Shown piece by piece: positions 7,228 through 15,554 of a stretch of 64,000 bases of DNA. Within the stretch, counting starts at the first letter, position 1. Every line of letters begins with the position of its first letter. Source of the stretch: Nostoc sp. TCL26-01 (GTDB lineage: Bacteria > Cyanobacteriota > Cyanobacteriia > Cyanobacteriales > Nostocaceae). Below the pieces are notes generated by a model. That model was not told where the DNA came from. It was given only the letters and a program-made list of their open reading frames with translations, and ran no database searches. Location: the NCBI RefSeq assembly GCF_013393945.1, contig NZ_CP040297.1:5550001-5614000 (forward strand), read 5' to 3'. Both the position numbers and the translations under genes were made by a program.

Positions 7228-7755
7228 TTAATAAGCGTCTTGCAACTCGTAGAAATCAGGCGAGATGTAATCTTTCCGCAAAGGCCAACCCACCCAATCT
7301 TCTGGCATTAAGATGCGCTTCAAATTGGGGTGTCCTTCGTAGATAATGCCGAATAGATCGTAGGTTTCGCGCTCTTGCCAGTCGGCAGTTTTCCAAATCC
7401 AGTACACTGAGGGCAATACTGGGTTTTCTCGTGGTAAGAAGACTTTTACCCTAATTTCTTCCGGCTTGTCAGCATTATCACCCACCTTAACCAAGTGGTA
7501 GACGCTGACTAAATCCTGTCCTGGGCCGAGGTCGATACCGGATTGGAATTGGAGATAATTAAACCCGTAAGCATACAGGGCTGTAGCGATAGGGAGCAAG
7601 AAATCTGGCTCCACTTTAATTATCTCGACTCCGTTCTTGTCGGCTGCCAGAGACTCGTGATCAAAACCATTTTCCGTTAACCACTGAGAAACTGCCCCAG
7701 ATGGAACGATCGCTTCTTCTGCTGCTGGTACTGGTTTTAGTTCTTCATCAGCCAC
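7228..7755 (-). CDS. ndhJ: NAD(P)H-quinone oxidoreductase subunit J
   Basis: 175 residues, the NuoC/30-kDa homologue of the hydrophilic arm of cyanobacterial NDH-1, which carries electrons from ferredoxin to plastoquinone in cyclic flow, respiration and CO2 uptake. Diagnostic segments are WQERETYDLFGIIYEGHPNL, RILMPEDWVGWPLRKDY and the C-terminal DFYELQDAY. It starts with GTG (7753-7755) inside the end of ndhK, overlapping by 8 bp, and is the last gene of ndhC-ndhK-ndhJ. Length and motifs are normal. Confidence 0.97.
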   Translation of the reverse strand: MADEELKPVPAAEEAIVPSGAVSQWLTENGFDHESLAADKNGVEIIKVEPDFLLPIATALYAYGFNYLQFQSGIDLGPGQDLVSVYHLVKVGDNADKPEEIRVKVFLPRENPVLPSVYWIWKTADWQERETYDLFGIIYEGHPNLKRILMPEDWVGWPLRKDYISPDFYELQDAY

Positions 7756-8485
7756 GTTTTTGTTCCTCCTTCTGAGTTTGTCCTGTCAGCAACGCTGGGG
7801 GAACTGGTAAACCAATGGCTTCAGCCAATTCTTTGGGTGGGTTGAAGCGAGTGTCTGACTGCATATATTTACCAGTCAAAATGTCTGGTACTGGCTTCAA
7901 GTTATGAGTGGTGCTGTAGAAACGGTGAGTTTGTCTAATCAAACTCCTCTCCTGCATGGAATCGTTAGCAATTTTTTTCCGTAGCTTGATAATTGCATCG
8001 ATGATCGCTTCAGGACGGGGAGGACAACCGGGTAGGTACACATCCACAGGAATCAACTTATCCACACCACGTACAGCCGTGGGAGAATCAACGCTAAACA
8101 TCCCGCCAGTAATTGTACAAGCACCCATCGCAATTACATACTTAGGTTCGGGCATTTGTTCATAAAGACGCACCAACTGGGGGGCCATCTTCATGGTAAT
8201 TGTGCCGGCGGTAATAATTAAGTCGGCTTGACGGGGACTAGAACGGGGAATTAACCCAAAGCGATCGAAGTCAAAACGCGAACCAATCAAAGCTGCAAAC
8301 TCAATAAAGCAGCAAGCTGTACCAAACAACAACGGCCACAGACTCGAAAGCCGCGCCCAGTTATAAAGGTCATCAACCGTGGTTAAAATCACGTTTTCCG
8401 AAAGGTCTTGAGTGACTGTAGGACGCTCAATGGGGTTGATGATTCGCTCTTTGTCCTGGGTGGTTAAATTAGAATTCAAGACCAT
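7748..8485 (-). CDS. ndhK: NAD(P)H-quinone oxidoreductase subunit K
   Basis: 245 residues, the NuoB/PSST homologue that holds iron-sulfur cluster N2 next to the quinone site. The cluster cysteines are visible: the CC pair in GTACCFIEFAA, then GACTITGGMF, then YLPGCPPRPEAII. The C-terminal tail (GLPVPPALLTGQTQKEEQKR) is the usual cyanobacterial extension. It overlaps ndhC by 10 bp and ndhJ by 8 bp, consistent with tight translational coupling in one operon. Confidence 0.97.
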   Translation of the reverse strand: MVLNSNLTTQDKERIINPIERPTVTQDLSENVILTTVDDLYNWARLSSLWPLLFGTACCFIEFAALIGSRFDFDRFGLIPRSSPRQADLIITAGTITMKMAPQLVRLYEQMPEPKYVIAMGACTITGGMFSVDSPTAVRGVDKLIPVDVYLPGCPPRPEAIIDAIIKLRKKIANDSMQERSLIRQTHRFYSTTHNLKPVPDILTGKYMQSDTRFNPPKELAEAIGLPVPPALLTGQTQKEEQKRG

Positions 8486-8838
8486 TCCAAAGCTCCTTTA
8501 CGCCATGCGTAAACTAAGGCTACTACAAGAATTGCAATAAAAATCAGTGCCTCAATGAATGCCAATAGCCCTAGACGGTGAAAAGCAACTGCCCAAGGAT
8601 ATAAAAACACAGTCTCCACGTCAAAGACAACGAAGACCAGGGCAAACATATAGTAGCGGATGTTGAATTGAATCCAGGCTCCGCCAATTGGCTCCATCCC
8701 AGATTCATAGGTGGTGCGACGTTCCAGGCTATTACCAGTTGGTCTGAGGAGCTTGGAAGCTGAAAGCGCTAAGGCAGGTACTAGGCTACAGATAATGAGA
8801 AAGCCTAGAAGGTACTCGTAACCGCTAAGGACAAACAC
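8476..8838 (-). CDS. ndhC: NAD(P)H-quinone oxidoreductase subunit C (NDH subunit 3)
   Basis: 120 residues with three membrane helices, the NuoA homologue linking the membrane and hydrophilic arms of NDH-1. Recognised by TTYESGMEPIGGAWIQFNIR followed by YYMFALVFVVFDVETVFLYP. The start is GTG at 8836-8838 (VFVLSGYEYLL). First gene of ndhC-K-J; the roughly 195 bp up to rubA form a divergent regulatory region. Confidence 0.97.
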   Translation of the reverse strand: MFVLSGYEYLLGFLIICSLVPALALSASKLLRPTGNSLERRTTYESGMEPIGGAWIQFNIRYYMFALVFVVFDVETVFLYPWAVAFHRLGLLAFIEALIFIAILVVALVYAWRKGALEWS

Positions 8839-9033
8839 AATGAATATCTACCGCGTATGGTGTAAATAAGGCTGTTACTTTCTTTTACATTATATCTTTT
8901 TGGCTTTTCTGAAATCTGGGCAACAGACGCATTTCCAGTATTTGATTCATTTGTGCTAGTGATAGAAAACTCTAACGGATATGTCATAATTTTTAACGTA
9001 TATTTAAGATTTCTTCTTGGTGAGATTTTAGCC

Positions 9034-9369
9034 ATGAGCGAACCAGCTGTTGAAAATACAGTCTTAGACCGCTTTGAGTGTCGCTCCTGCGGTTATATTT
9101 ACGAACCTGAAAAAGGGGACGATAAGCATGACATTCCGTCAGGGACAGCCTTTGCTGAATTGCCCGTAAATTGGCGTTGTCCAGTTTGTACGGCAAAAAA
9201 GGCAGCTTTTAGCAACATTGGCCCGGCAGGTACAGCCTCTGGTTTTAGAGAAAATCTGGGTTTTGGTTTGGGTGTAAATACACTCACCCCAGGACAAAAG
9301 AATATCTTGATTTTTGGTGCTTTGGCTCTAGGGTTCTTGTTTTTTATGAGTCTCTATGGGTTGCAGTAG
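9034..9369 (+). CDS. rubA: Membrane-anchored rubredoxin (RubA)
   Basis: 111 residues from ATG 9034, chosen over a longer frame because GGTGAG precedes it at a good distance and the family begins at MSEP. The rubredoxin fold binds one iron through CRSCGY (about residue 17) and CPVCTA (about 50). A linker leads to one C-terminal transmembrane helix (ILIFGALALGFLFFMSLYGL) that anchors it to the thylakoid. In cyanobacteria and plastids this protein is needed for photosystem assembly. It sits directly before ycf48 and psbEFLJ, a conserved order. Confidence 0.93.
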   Translation: MSEPAVENTVLDRFECRSCGYIYEPEKGDDKHDIPSGTAFAELPVNWRCPVCTAKKAAFSNIGPAGTASGFRENLGFGLGVNTLTPGQKNILIFGALALGFLFFMSLYGLQ

Positions 9370-9560
9370 GGATGGGGAGATGGGGGGATGGGGAAGCAGA
9401 GGAGGCAGGGGAGGCAGGGGAGCAGGGGAGCAGAGGGGAATAATTAATGAATACTCATTCATCACTCAGGACTCAGCACTCAGCACTCTCTCACTGCCTC
9501 ACTCCCTCACTCATCACTCAGCACGGGCTAAACGCCCCGCTTCCGCTAACAGCACTCATT
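9362..9560. repeat. G-rich and CACTCAG-type low-complexity repeats between rubA and ycf48
   Basis: 9362-9440 is GGGGA/GGCAGGG-rich on the plus strand (several G-runs of three to six, potential quadruplex). 9460-9524 is a tandem of CACTCAGCA-like units. 9525-9550 carries GGGCTAAACGCCCCGCTTCC, a dispersed Nostocales repeat. These separate two genes that are adjacent in related genomes. Confidence 0.6.
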
Positions 9561-9604
9561 TAGAGAAACCTTACACAAATTTAGAAACGACTACAAAAAA
9601 TCTG

Positions 9605-10636
9605 ATGCGATCAATGGTTATTGTGAAAAGTTGGCAGAAAATATTTTCTTTGTTGATGGTGGTGCTTTTGTGCATTGGTTGTAGTAAGGTTCCTTCTACC
9701 ACTTACAACCCTTGGGCAGTTATTTCTTTGCCAACGGAGGCTAAGTTGCTGGATATTGCCTTTACTGGTAATCCTCAGCATGGTTTTTTGGTTGGTAGTA
9801 AAGCCACGCTTCTGGAAACCAATGATGGTGGTAATACTTGGCAACCAATGAATTTATCACTGGATGATGATAGATACCGTTTTGACTCGGTGAGTTTTGC
9901 GGGTAAAGAGGGTTGGATTGCTGGGGAGCCTTCTTTATTACTACATACTACTGATGAGGGTCGTTCTTGGTCACGGATTGCTTTAAGCGAAAAGTTACCA
10001 GGAAACCCAATTGCTATCCAGGCTTTAGCAGCAAACTCGGCGGAGATGGCGACAGATGTGGGAGCTATCTATAAAACCACAGATGGTGGTAAAAACTGGA
10101 AAGCTCAGGTAGAAGCGGCTGTTGGGGTTGTACGTAACTTGGAACGTTCTGCTGATGGTAAGTATGTGGCAGTTTCGGCTAAGGGTAGTTTCTATTCTGT
10201 GTGGGAACCGGGACAAAATGCCTGGGTTCCTCATAATCGCAACAGTTCCCGCCGTGTAGAAAATATGGGCTTTTCCCAGGATGGACAGTTGTGGTTGCTG
10301 GCTAGAGGTGGTCAGGTACAGTTTAGTGACCCGGCTAAACCGGAAGAGTGGCTAGATGCAGAAAACCCGGAACTGTCTACCAGTTGGGGTTTGCTGGATT
10401 TGGCTTATCGCACACCCACAGAAATTTGGGTCAGTGGCGGTAGTGGAAATTTATTGCTGAGTACTGATGGTGGTAAAACCTGGGAGAAAGACCGAGATGT
10501 AGAAGAAGTCGCAGCTAATTTTTACAAGGTGATCTTTCTCAACGAAAATCAGGGGTTTGTGATTGGCGATCGCGGTGTCTTGCTAAAATACCAACCTGAT
10601 GTAGCTAAATCTCCCGAAGTACAACCTGCTGCTTAG
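9605..10636 (+). CDS. ycf48: Photosystem II assembly factor Ycf48 (HCF136 homologue)
   Basis: About 343 residues from ATG 9605 (MRSMVIVKSW); 9614 is an alternative start. The longer frame back to 9356 is translated repeat DNA and is rejected. A lipoprotein signal is clear: a hydrophobic stretch FSLLMVVLLCIGC with a lipobox Cys. The rest is a seven-bladed propeller with the family motifs (NDGGNTWQPM, TDEGRSWSRI, TDGGKNWKAQ, STDGGKTWEK). Ycf48 binds newly made D1 and helps form the PSII reaction centre at the lumenal face. Downstream lie psbEFLJ. Confidence 0.95.
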   Translation: MRSMVIVKSWQKIFSLLMVVLLCIGCSKVPSTTYNPWAVISLPTEAKLLDIAFTGNPQHGFLVGSKATLLETNDGGNTWQPMNLSLDDDRYRFDSVSFAGKEGWIAGEPSLLLHTTDEGRSWSRIALSEKLPGNPIAIQALAANSAEMATDVGAIYKTTDGGKNWKAQVEAAVGVVRNLERSADGKYVAVSAKGSFYSVWEPGQNAWVPHNRNSSRRVENMGFSQDGQLWLLARGGQVQFSDPAKPEEWLDAENPELSTSWGLLDLAYRTPTEIWVSGGSGNLLLSTDGGKTWEKDRDVEEVAANFYKVIFLNENQGFVIGDRGVLLKYQPDVAKSPEVQPAA

Positions 10637-10740
10637 GTATCCAAAATTGTTTTCTGAGAAGAACGTTGCAAGATGTAACTCTTTCTAAACTTTGTAGGAT
10701 AATAAACTCAATAGTAATCATTCTGAAGGTAGGGATCTAA

Positions 10741-10989
10741 ATGTCAGGGACTACTGGGGAACGTCCGTTTTCCGATATTATTACCAGTGTTCGTTACTGG
10801 GTAATTCACAGTATCACCATTCCAGCTCTATTTATCGCTGGTTGGCTATTTGTCAGCACAGGCCTTGCTTACGATGTGTTTGGTACTCCTCGTCCTAATG
10901 AGTATTTCACACAAGCACGGCAAGAACTGCCCATTGTGAATAATCGTTTTGAAGCCAAAAAACAAGTTGAACAACTTATAGGAAAGTAG
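10741..10989 (+). CDS. psbE: Cytochrome b559 alpha subunit
   Basis: 82 residues. SGTTGERPFSDIITSVRYWV then IHSITIPALFIAGWLFVSTG includes the single membrane helix with the heme-ligating His (VIHSITIP). GGTAGGGATCTAA gives a strong ribosome site before the ATG. First gene of psbE-F-L-J encoding small subunits at the PSII core. Confidence 0.99.
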   Translation: MSGTTGERPFSDIITSVRYWVIHSITIPALFIAGWLFVSTGLAYDVFGTPRPNEYFTQARQELPIVNNRFEAKKQVEQLIGK

Positions 10990-10998
10990 TTTGCCATC

Positions 10999-11136
10999 AT
11001 GACTAGCGGTAATAACATCAATCAACCTGTTACCTATCCTATTTTTACGGTGCGATGGCTAGCAGTTCACACACTAGCTGTACCTACTGTATTCTTTTTG
11101 GGCGCGATCGCCTCAATGCAGTTTATTCAACGCTAG
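10999..11136 (+). CDS. psbF: Cytochrome b559 beta subunit
   Basis: 45 residues. TYPIFTVRWLAVHTLAVPTV carries the single helix and its heme-ligand His. It starts 9 bp after psbE and contains a GCGATCGC site near its end. With PsbE it binds one heme in PSII and is required for assembly. Confidence 0.98.
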   Translation: MTSGNNINQPVTYPIFTVRWLAVHTLAVPTVFFLGAIASMQFIQR

Positions 11137-11156
11137 TTTTTCACTAGGAGTAAATC

Positions 11157-11276
11157 ATGGAAAGAACGCCCAATCCTAATAATCAGCCGGTAGAACTAAA
11201 CCGGACTTCGCTTTACCTGGGACTATTACTGATCTTTGTTCTAGGGATTCTCTTCTCCAGTTATTTCTTTAACTAA
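11157..11276 (+). CDS. psbL: Photosystem II protein L
   Basis: 39 residues, MERTPNPNNQPVELNRTSLY then a single helix ending SSYFFN. Needed for PSII dimer stability and the QA site region. TAGGAG lies about 8 bases before the ATG. Confidence 0.98.
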   Translation: MERTPNPNNQPVELNRTSLYLGLLLIFVLGILFSSYFFN

Positions 11277-11343
11277 CTGGAAAGTTGTTTTGAATTTTCG
11301 TTTATTTAACCTGTGTTGATTTGTTGTTAAGGGAGGAGAAGTC

Positions 11344-11466
11344 GTGTCAGCAGGAAGTGGGAGAATACCCCTGTGGGTCGTCGCTACGATCGCAGGTTTA
11401 GGCGTAATTACTGTTGTAGGTATCTTTTTCTATGGAGCCTACGCTGGAATCGGTTCTTCAATTTAA
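11344..11466 (+). CDS. psbJ: Photosystem II protein J
   Basis: 40 residues from GTG 11344 (VSAGSGRIPLWVVATIAGLG). Single helix, affects electron flow around QA/QB. GGGAGGAG precedes the start. The gap from psbL (67 bp) is the largest in the operon. A terminator follows. Confidence 0.97.
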   Translation: MSAGSGRIPLWVVATIAGLGVITVVGIFFYGAYAGIGSSI

Positions 11467-11508
11467 TTAGACTGGATTTTCTAGCTTTTGTTTAGAAAAT
11501 AGCATTAA

Positions 11509-11547
11509 AATACCGCCTGTCTCTTACAGATAGGCGGTATTATTTTT
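11509..11547 (+). terminator. Terminator of the psbEFLJ operon
   Basis: AATACCGCCT (11509-11518) pairs perfectly with AGGCGGTATT (11532-11541). The stem extends by four more pairs including G-U, with a 5-base loop, and is followed by ATTTTT. Confidence 0.85.
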
Positions 11548-11549
11548 AG

Positions 11550-11790
11550 TCATTAGTCATTAGTCATTAGAAAAGTAGGTTGGGTTGAGGCTTTGCGTAA
11601 CCCAACATGATCTGAGCAACTCAATGTCAGTAAATAGGTGAGTTCATTAGAAGTACGTTGGGTTGAGGCTTTGGGAAACCCAACACCTTGATCTATGTTG
11701 GGTTTTTAAGATTCATGTTGGGTTGCGCTTCGCTTAACCCAACCTACGCCTGACGTAATTCGTAATACGTAATACGTAATTACAATCTCC
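11550..11790. repeat. Cluster of short cyanobacterial repeats
   Basis: Contains CATTAGT tandem copies (11551-11573), three copies of GTTGGGTTGAGG/AACCCAAC inverted-repeat sequence (11578-11745), and CGTAATACGTAATA tandem units (11755-11782). No gene is seen between psbJ and psaI. Confidence 0.7.
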
Positions 11791-11871
11791 ATCAATAAAT
11801 TCAGAAATGTAGTGATGAATGTGCTTTATATTTTGATTGGTGATCAGTATTGTACGTGTTGCCAACCATAT

Positions 11872-11902
11872 TGTAGAGACGTTGCATTGCAACGTCTCTA
11901 CA
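11872..11902. repeat. 31-bp palindromic dispersed repeat, copy 1
   Basis: TGTAGAGACGTTGCA, a central T, then its exact reverse complement. Nearly identical palindromes occur at 26849-26877 and 55009-55039. Confidence 0.9.
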
Positions 11903-11994
11903 GGATCTTGGTGATATGCAAGGGTAAAAGCTGAATAAGTAATAGGTGAAAACTGTAGCGTTAAGTCACATATTACTTATCATACTTGGGTGCA

Positions 11995-12135
11995 TTAAGC
12001 AATATCTTCGCTCTCGATGTAGACAAAGAGAAATGCGAAGGTGACAATTGGTAGAACCCAACCAATAACGGGAACAAAGATAGCAGACAAGTAAGAAGTG
12101 CTAGCCAAGATAGAAGGCACAAATTCTAATGCCAT
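11995..12135 (-). CDS. psaI: Photosystem I subunit VIII
   Basis: 46 residues: MALEFVPSILASTSYLSAIF then VPVIGWVLPIVTFAFLFVYI and ESEDIA. This matches PsaI, a one-helix PSI subunit that contacts PsaL and supports trimer formation. AGAGGAAAA lies about 7 bases before the ATG. It is transcribed alone, convergent with psbEFLJ. Confidence 0.95.
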   Translation of the reverse strand: MALEFVPSILASTSYLSAIFVPVIGWVLPIVTFAFLFVYIESEDIA

Positions 12136-12245
12136 AGTAAATTTTCCTCTTAAATCACACTACAATTCAAAATGAGCTTACTGCAAATTTAGCCAGTTTT
12201 TTAAAATTCTCAAGATTTTTAACACAGTCTCGGTTGAGCCAGTAT

Positions 12246-14831
12246 TTATAAGCCAAGTAAGTCATTTAATGTGACATCAGGTAAGTCAGGAGGAATTACT
12301 GTTTTGACTACTGTAACTTTATGACTTTCTTGTTGAGTGACAGTGTTGAGGGCGATCGCTTCTAAACGAATTTCTAAGCAGCCAAAGGGAATATTTAGCT
12401 GTGTCATTACTTCCAGATTTCCACTAGAGTTGGGTAGCAAATCTGTGAGCAAGTGGGGGCCATCTAATAACCAACGAGTTTGGCAATCTTCCACCCACAA
12501 CTTAATTACAACTTGTGGTGCTACTTGTGGTAGTTCTACCCGCACTCTGATCAATTTACCAGCAACTAGTTCTCCTTCCGGTACATATAGTTGGGGAATG
12601 GGTAAGGGTTCTTGAATTCCTGGGGGAGCGATCGCTTGCTGATCTTCTGCTACAAATTTATTTGTTGTTTGTTGTTCCGGTTCGCTCTCACCATCATCGA
12701 CAACAATTTCCTGGGTTAACCAAGTCTCTGGGATGGGAGTTGGTGTTTCTGGTTCTAAGGAAACGGTGTCTAATTCTGTGGTTTCCTGATTTTCTGCTGC
12801 TATCACCATCTCTTGTGATGAAAAACTAGTTTCCTCGTCGCCAGTTTCCCTACTCAGGGTGGGGGTATGTGGTTCTTCTGGGGTTATTTGCTGGGTGGGC
12901 AGATCATCATCGGGATTTGGGGAAATGGAGGTAGGTGGTTCTTCTGGGGTTATTTGCTGGGTGGGCAGATCATCATCGAAAGTTGGGGAAATAGGGGTAG
13001 GTGGTGCTTCTGGGGTTATTTGCTCATGATCTGTTTGGGGAAAAACTTCTGGTACAGAGTAGCCTTGACTCTGCATCCACTTGCGAATGAGAGGGGAAGA
13101 GTAAGGACTGACTGGGGTGACGGATTTTTCTGTGATAAAGCGATCGCTGACATCAGCCACGGGTGCTGAGGCTGTTAATTCTGTGGTTTCTGTGGGTGCT
13201 GATACTACATCAGCTTGAGTTGGCAAAGTATCTAGCGCATCCTCTAATTTATCTTCTTGTGGTGTGAGTGGTAGAGCAACTTGTGGCGATGTTTCCTCAA
13301 CTAGGGGATTTAATTCGTCGGTAACTGGGCTGGTGGTGATTTCCTCTGGGCTAAGTGAAGTTGGTAGAGGTTTTAATTCCTCAGTAACTGCGCTGGCTGC
13401 GATTTCATCTGGGCTAGGCAAGGTTGAGAGAGGTTTTAAGTAAGGTAAGGTACTGCCTAAAATCCGCGATCGCTTTTGTTTAATTAGCAGTTGTTCTAAG
13501 TTAATTGGTGCAGGTGTTAAGGGGACTGTCGTTTCTTCTTGTTCTGGAGAAATAATTTCTAAAGCTGGTTCCGTAACTAAGTCAGGCGGAACACTGGTAT
13601 CAATGGGATTTTCTGGCAGTTTTGGTAATTGTGGTATGCGTATATCTGCTGTTTTCTGGAACAGTGATGAGTCAATTTGCTCTGGTATGGGTGTGGTGAC
13701 TGAGGGAAAAATGGGTGCAGATGTGGGAGGTGTTTTAACTAGATTGAATAGTCCTAAATCGATGCTGGGTGTTGGTACATCTGGTGCAGTTTCCCTTGGT
13801 TCATTAACTGGAGTAGCTGGTGATGGATGTGTAACTGCGAGTAAATCTGCAACATCTGCTGTAATTGTGAATGACTGATTTGCTAACAGTGTCACTTCTC
13901 CACTATTGGCAACAGCGCCAGACAGACTAATATCTGCCAAAATTAGCTTAGATTCACAGTCAGCCGGAATATCGATGACGGAACGAATTGTTAAAGGTAG
14001 TGATTTATCGGCTAGGGATTGTCTAATCTGGGTTAAGAGTTCTGATCTTTGAGGCGATCGCAGTTCGATTTTCAGTTCCAAGTTGTAGAGGTGTTCTATC
14101 TTTGCCAACTGGGAATCTGCTGCTAACTCTACCTGTCCATAAATCGTTAGTAAATGTCCCCAACGAGTGATGTAGGTTTCCCGATCTAAAGTTAGGCTCA
14201 GAGGCAGTGATGGTTGCTGTATCGGCTCATCTTCGACTATTTCTTCTGGTAACAGAGATTCGGTAGTCGGTAAAGCTAAATCAATTAAGTTTTGTAAAAT
14301 TTGTTCTGCTGTTTCACCCTTCACCCACACTGGGTTAACTGGCTCATTAATGGCTGCGTCTTCTTGATCTGGGGAAAACTCTGTACTCAGCCAATAACTC
14401 TGAGTATTCGGTGGCAAGCTACTATCAGGCAGGGGATTGGACGTTACATTACTTTCTGTCGCTGATTGTGGCTGATCTGGTAATGGCGGGATGACTTGCA
14501 GATTAACACTATATTGCCAGGATTGACCAAGCATATCTGACATCAAATCGCCAGAACAGCGTAACTCCCAAAGGCCAGATTTGAGGTAAGTAAAGGGAAT
14601 TACTGCCATTAAACCTTCTGCATTAGTGCGACGCGATCGCTTTTGCACTCTGCGCTTGGGTGGAACTTCCTCGGTAGAAAAGTGAGTGACGCGCACTTCC
14701 ATATCAGTATTAGGTAGGTGAGAACGAGCTAAAACTCGATACCTACCCTCGAAAATCTCTGTGTTTGGCGATTCCAGAGCTTGCCAAGAGCGATCGCCCT
14801 GTTTCTGAATCAGAAATTGCCACTGTTCCAT
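12246..14831 (-). CDS. Large low-complexity hypothetical protein with beta domains
   Basis: 861 residues, no family I recognise. Residues 1-110 form a beta-rich Ig-like domain (MEQWQFLIQKQGDRSWQALE through SWQYSVNLQVIPPLP). Another beta-rich region lies at about 205-330. A long Pro/Glu/Thr/Ser-rich segment fills about 335-740 with internal 22-residue repeats (DDDLPTQQITPEEPPTSISP). A final beta domain at about 755-850 (VPEGELVAGKLIRVRVELPQ, VVIKLWVEDCQTRWLLDGPH) again looks Ig-like. There is no signal peptide or membrane helix. A scaffold with disordered linker is the simplest reading. It is monocistronic. Confidence 0.7.
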   Translation of the reverse strand: MEQWQFLIQKQGDRSWQALESPNTEIFEGRYRVLARSHLPNTDMEVRVTHFSTEEVPPKRRVQKRSRRTNAEGLMAVIPFTYLKSGLWELRCSGDLMSDMLGQSWQYSVNLQVIPPLPDQPQSATESNVTSNPLPDSSLPPNTQSYWLSTEFSPDQEDAAINEPVNPVWVKGETAEQILQNLIDLALPTTESLLPEEIVEDEPIQQPSLPLSLTLDRETYITRWGHLLTIYGQVELAADSQLAKIEHLYNLELKIELRSPQRSELLTQIRQSLADKSLPLTIRSVIDIPADCESKLILADISLSGAVANSGEVTLLANQSFTITADVADLLAVTHPSPATPVNEPRETAPDVPTPSIDLGLFNLVKTPPTSAPIFPSVTTPIPEQIDSSLFQKTADIRIPQLPKLPENPIDTSVPPDLVTEPALEIISPEQEETTVPLTPAPINLEQLLIKQKRSRILGSTLPYLKPLSTLPSPDEIAASAVTEELKPLPTSLSPEEITTSPVTDELNPLVEETSPQVALPLTPQEDKLEDALDTLPTQADVVSAPTETTELTASAPVADVSDRFITEKSVTPVSPYSSPLIRKWMQSQGYSVPEVFPQTDHEQITPEAPPTPISPTFDDDLPTQQITPEEPPTSISPNPDDDLPTQQITPEEPHTPTLSRETGDEETSFSSQEMVIAAENQETTELDTVSLEPETPTPIPETWLTQEIVVDDGESEPEQQTTNKFVAEDQQAIAPPGIQEPLPIPQLYVPEGELVAGKLIRVRVELPQVAPQVVIKLWVEDCQTRWLLDGPHLLTDLLPNSSGNLEVMTQLNIPFGCLEIRLEAIALNTVTQQESHKVTVVKTVIPPDLPDVTLNDLLGL

Positions 14832-15057
14832 TGTAAGTGATGCCCAGACCGAAAATCAGCTGAGTAATATTTTGTCTTATATTGCTTGCAGTTTACCTCA
14901 GCAATCGGTAATTGCATACTTGTAATTTAAGATTTTGATTTAAAAACTGTAAACTCAGAGATTGCACCTAACTGAATAAACACGTAAGAAGCAAATAACC
15001 AGCGCAAAATATTACAATAAGTGAAGAAGCACAAGGCAAAGGTCAGAGAGCAAAAAA

Positions 15058-15073
15058 GTAGACAATTGTCTAC
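15058..15073. promoter_or_regulatory. Palindrome upstream of the UPF0175 gene
   Basis: GTAGACAATTGTCTAC is a perfect 16-bp palindrome 63 bp before the ATG at 15137, a plausible operator for an autoregulated TA operon. The remainder of 14832-15136 shows no gene. Confidence 0.4.
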
Positions 15074-15136
15074 AGCAATGGTTGATATCATTAATTAATG
15101 CAGCTTCAAAAGCTTTAGCCATTTAGGACATAATTT

Positions 15137-15388
15137 ATGTCGTCAGTCACGATAAATTTGCCAGAAGAAGTATTTAGCTCCCGTCGCCTGACTCCAGAAG
15201 AATTTGTGCGTGATATGCGCCTGGCTGCTGCTATCTACTGGTATCAAAAGCAGGAAATCTCTATGGAGAAAGCAGCCAATGTTGCTGGGTTAAACCGCCG
15301 AGACTTTCTTGCTGTCTTAGCCCGTGAACAAGTAGATGTCTTCGCTGTTGACCTTGATGATTTACAGCGTGAGTTAAACCGTGACTGA
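15137..15388 (+). CDS. UPF0175 family antitoxin-like protein
   Basis: 83 residues. MSSVTINLPEEVFSSRRLTP then a helix-turn-helix part (YWYQKQEISMEKAANVAGLN, RRDFLAVLAREQVDVFAVD) is typical of UPF0175, which in cyanobacteria is found next to DUF3368 PIN-like toxins. It probably binds DNA and its toxin partner. A GTG start for the DUF3368 toxin overlaps its last codons (GTGACTGA, 15381-15388). The gene is complete while the toxin is not. Confidence 0.82.
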   Translation: MSSVTINLPEEVFSSRRLTPEEFVRDMRLAAAIYWYQKQEISMEKAANVAGLNRRDFLAVLAREQVDVFAVDLDDLQRELNRD

Positions 15389-15554
15389 ACTGCCTGCTAT
15401 CAACACATCTCCACTAATTTTTTTGACCAAGGGCGGCTTTGTCGATTTGTTGCTCCTAATTACTTTTGGCAGATATTACTCCTACTTGACTTCGCGGACT
15501 TTACCTAGACGAGTGAAACGAATTTCAATCCGCCTGCGTGTTACGTCATCTTGA
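15381..15554 (+). pseudogene. DUF3368 toxin, N-terminal fragment fused to unrelated sequence
   Basis: GTG 15381 reads VTELPAINTSPLIFLTKGGF then VDLL, the start of a DUF3368 PIN-like protein (INTSPLIFLxKxGxxxLL). Similarity stops near 15455 and the frame then runs antisense through the 3' end of the minus-strand OmpA-like gene to TGA 15552-15554. A full DUF3368 protein is about 160 residues, so over 80% is missing. The break sits at the border of the four-gene operon. Confidence 0.7.

Noticed and set aside
9356..9604. Upstream extension of the ycf48 frame
   Set aside because: It translates G-rich and CACTCAG repeats; the lipoprotein signal starts at 9605 or 9614.
12867..13169. 100-residue plus-strand ORF with repeated WFFWGYLLGGQ
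   Set aside because: Antisense of the Pro/Glu-rich repeats of the 861-residue protein.
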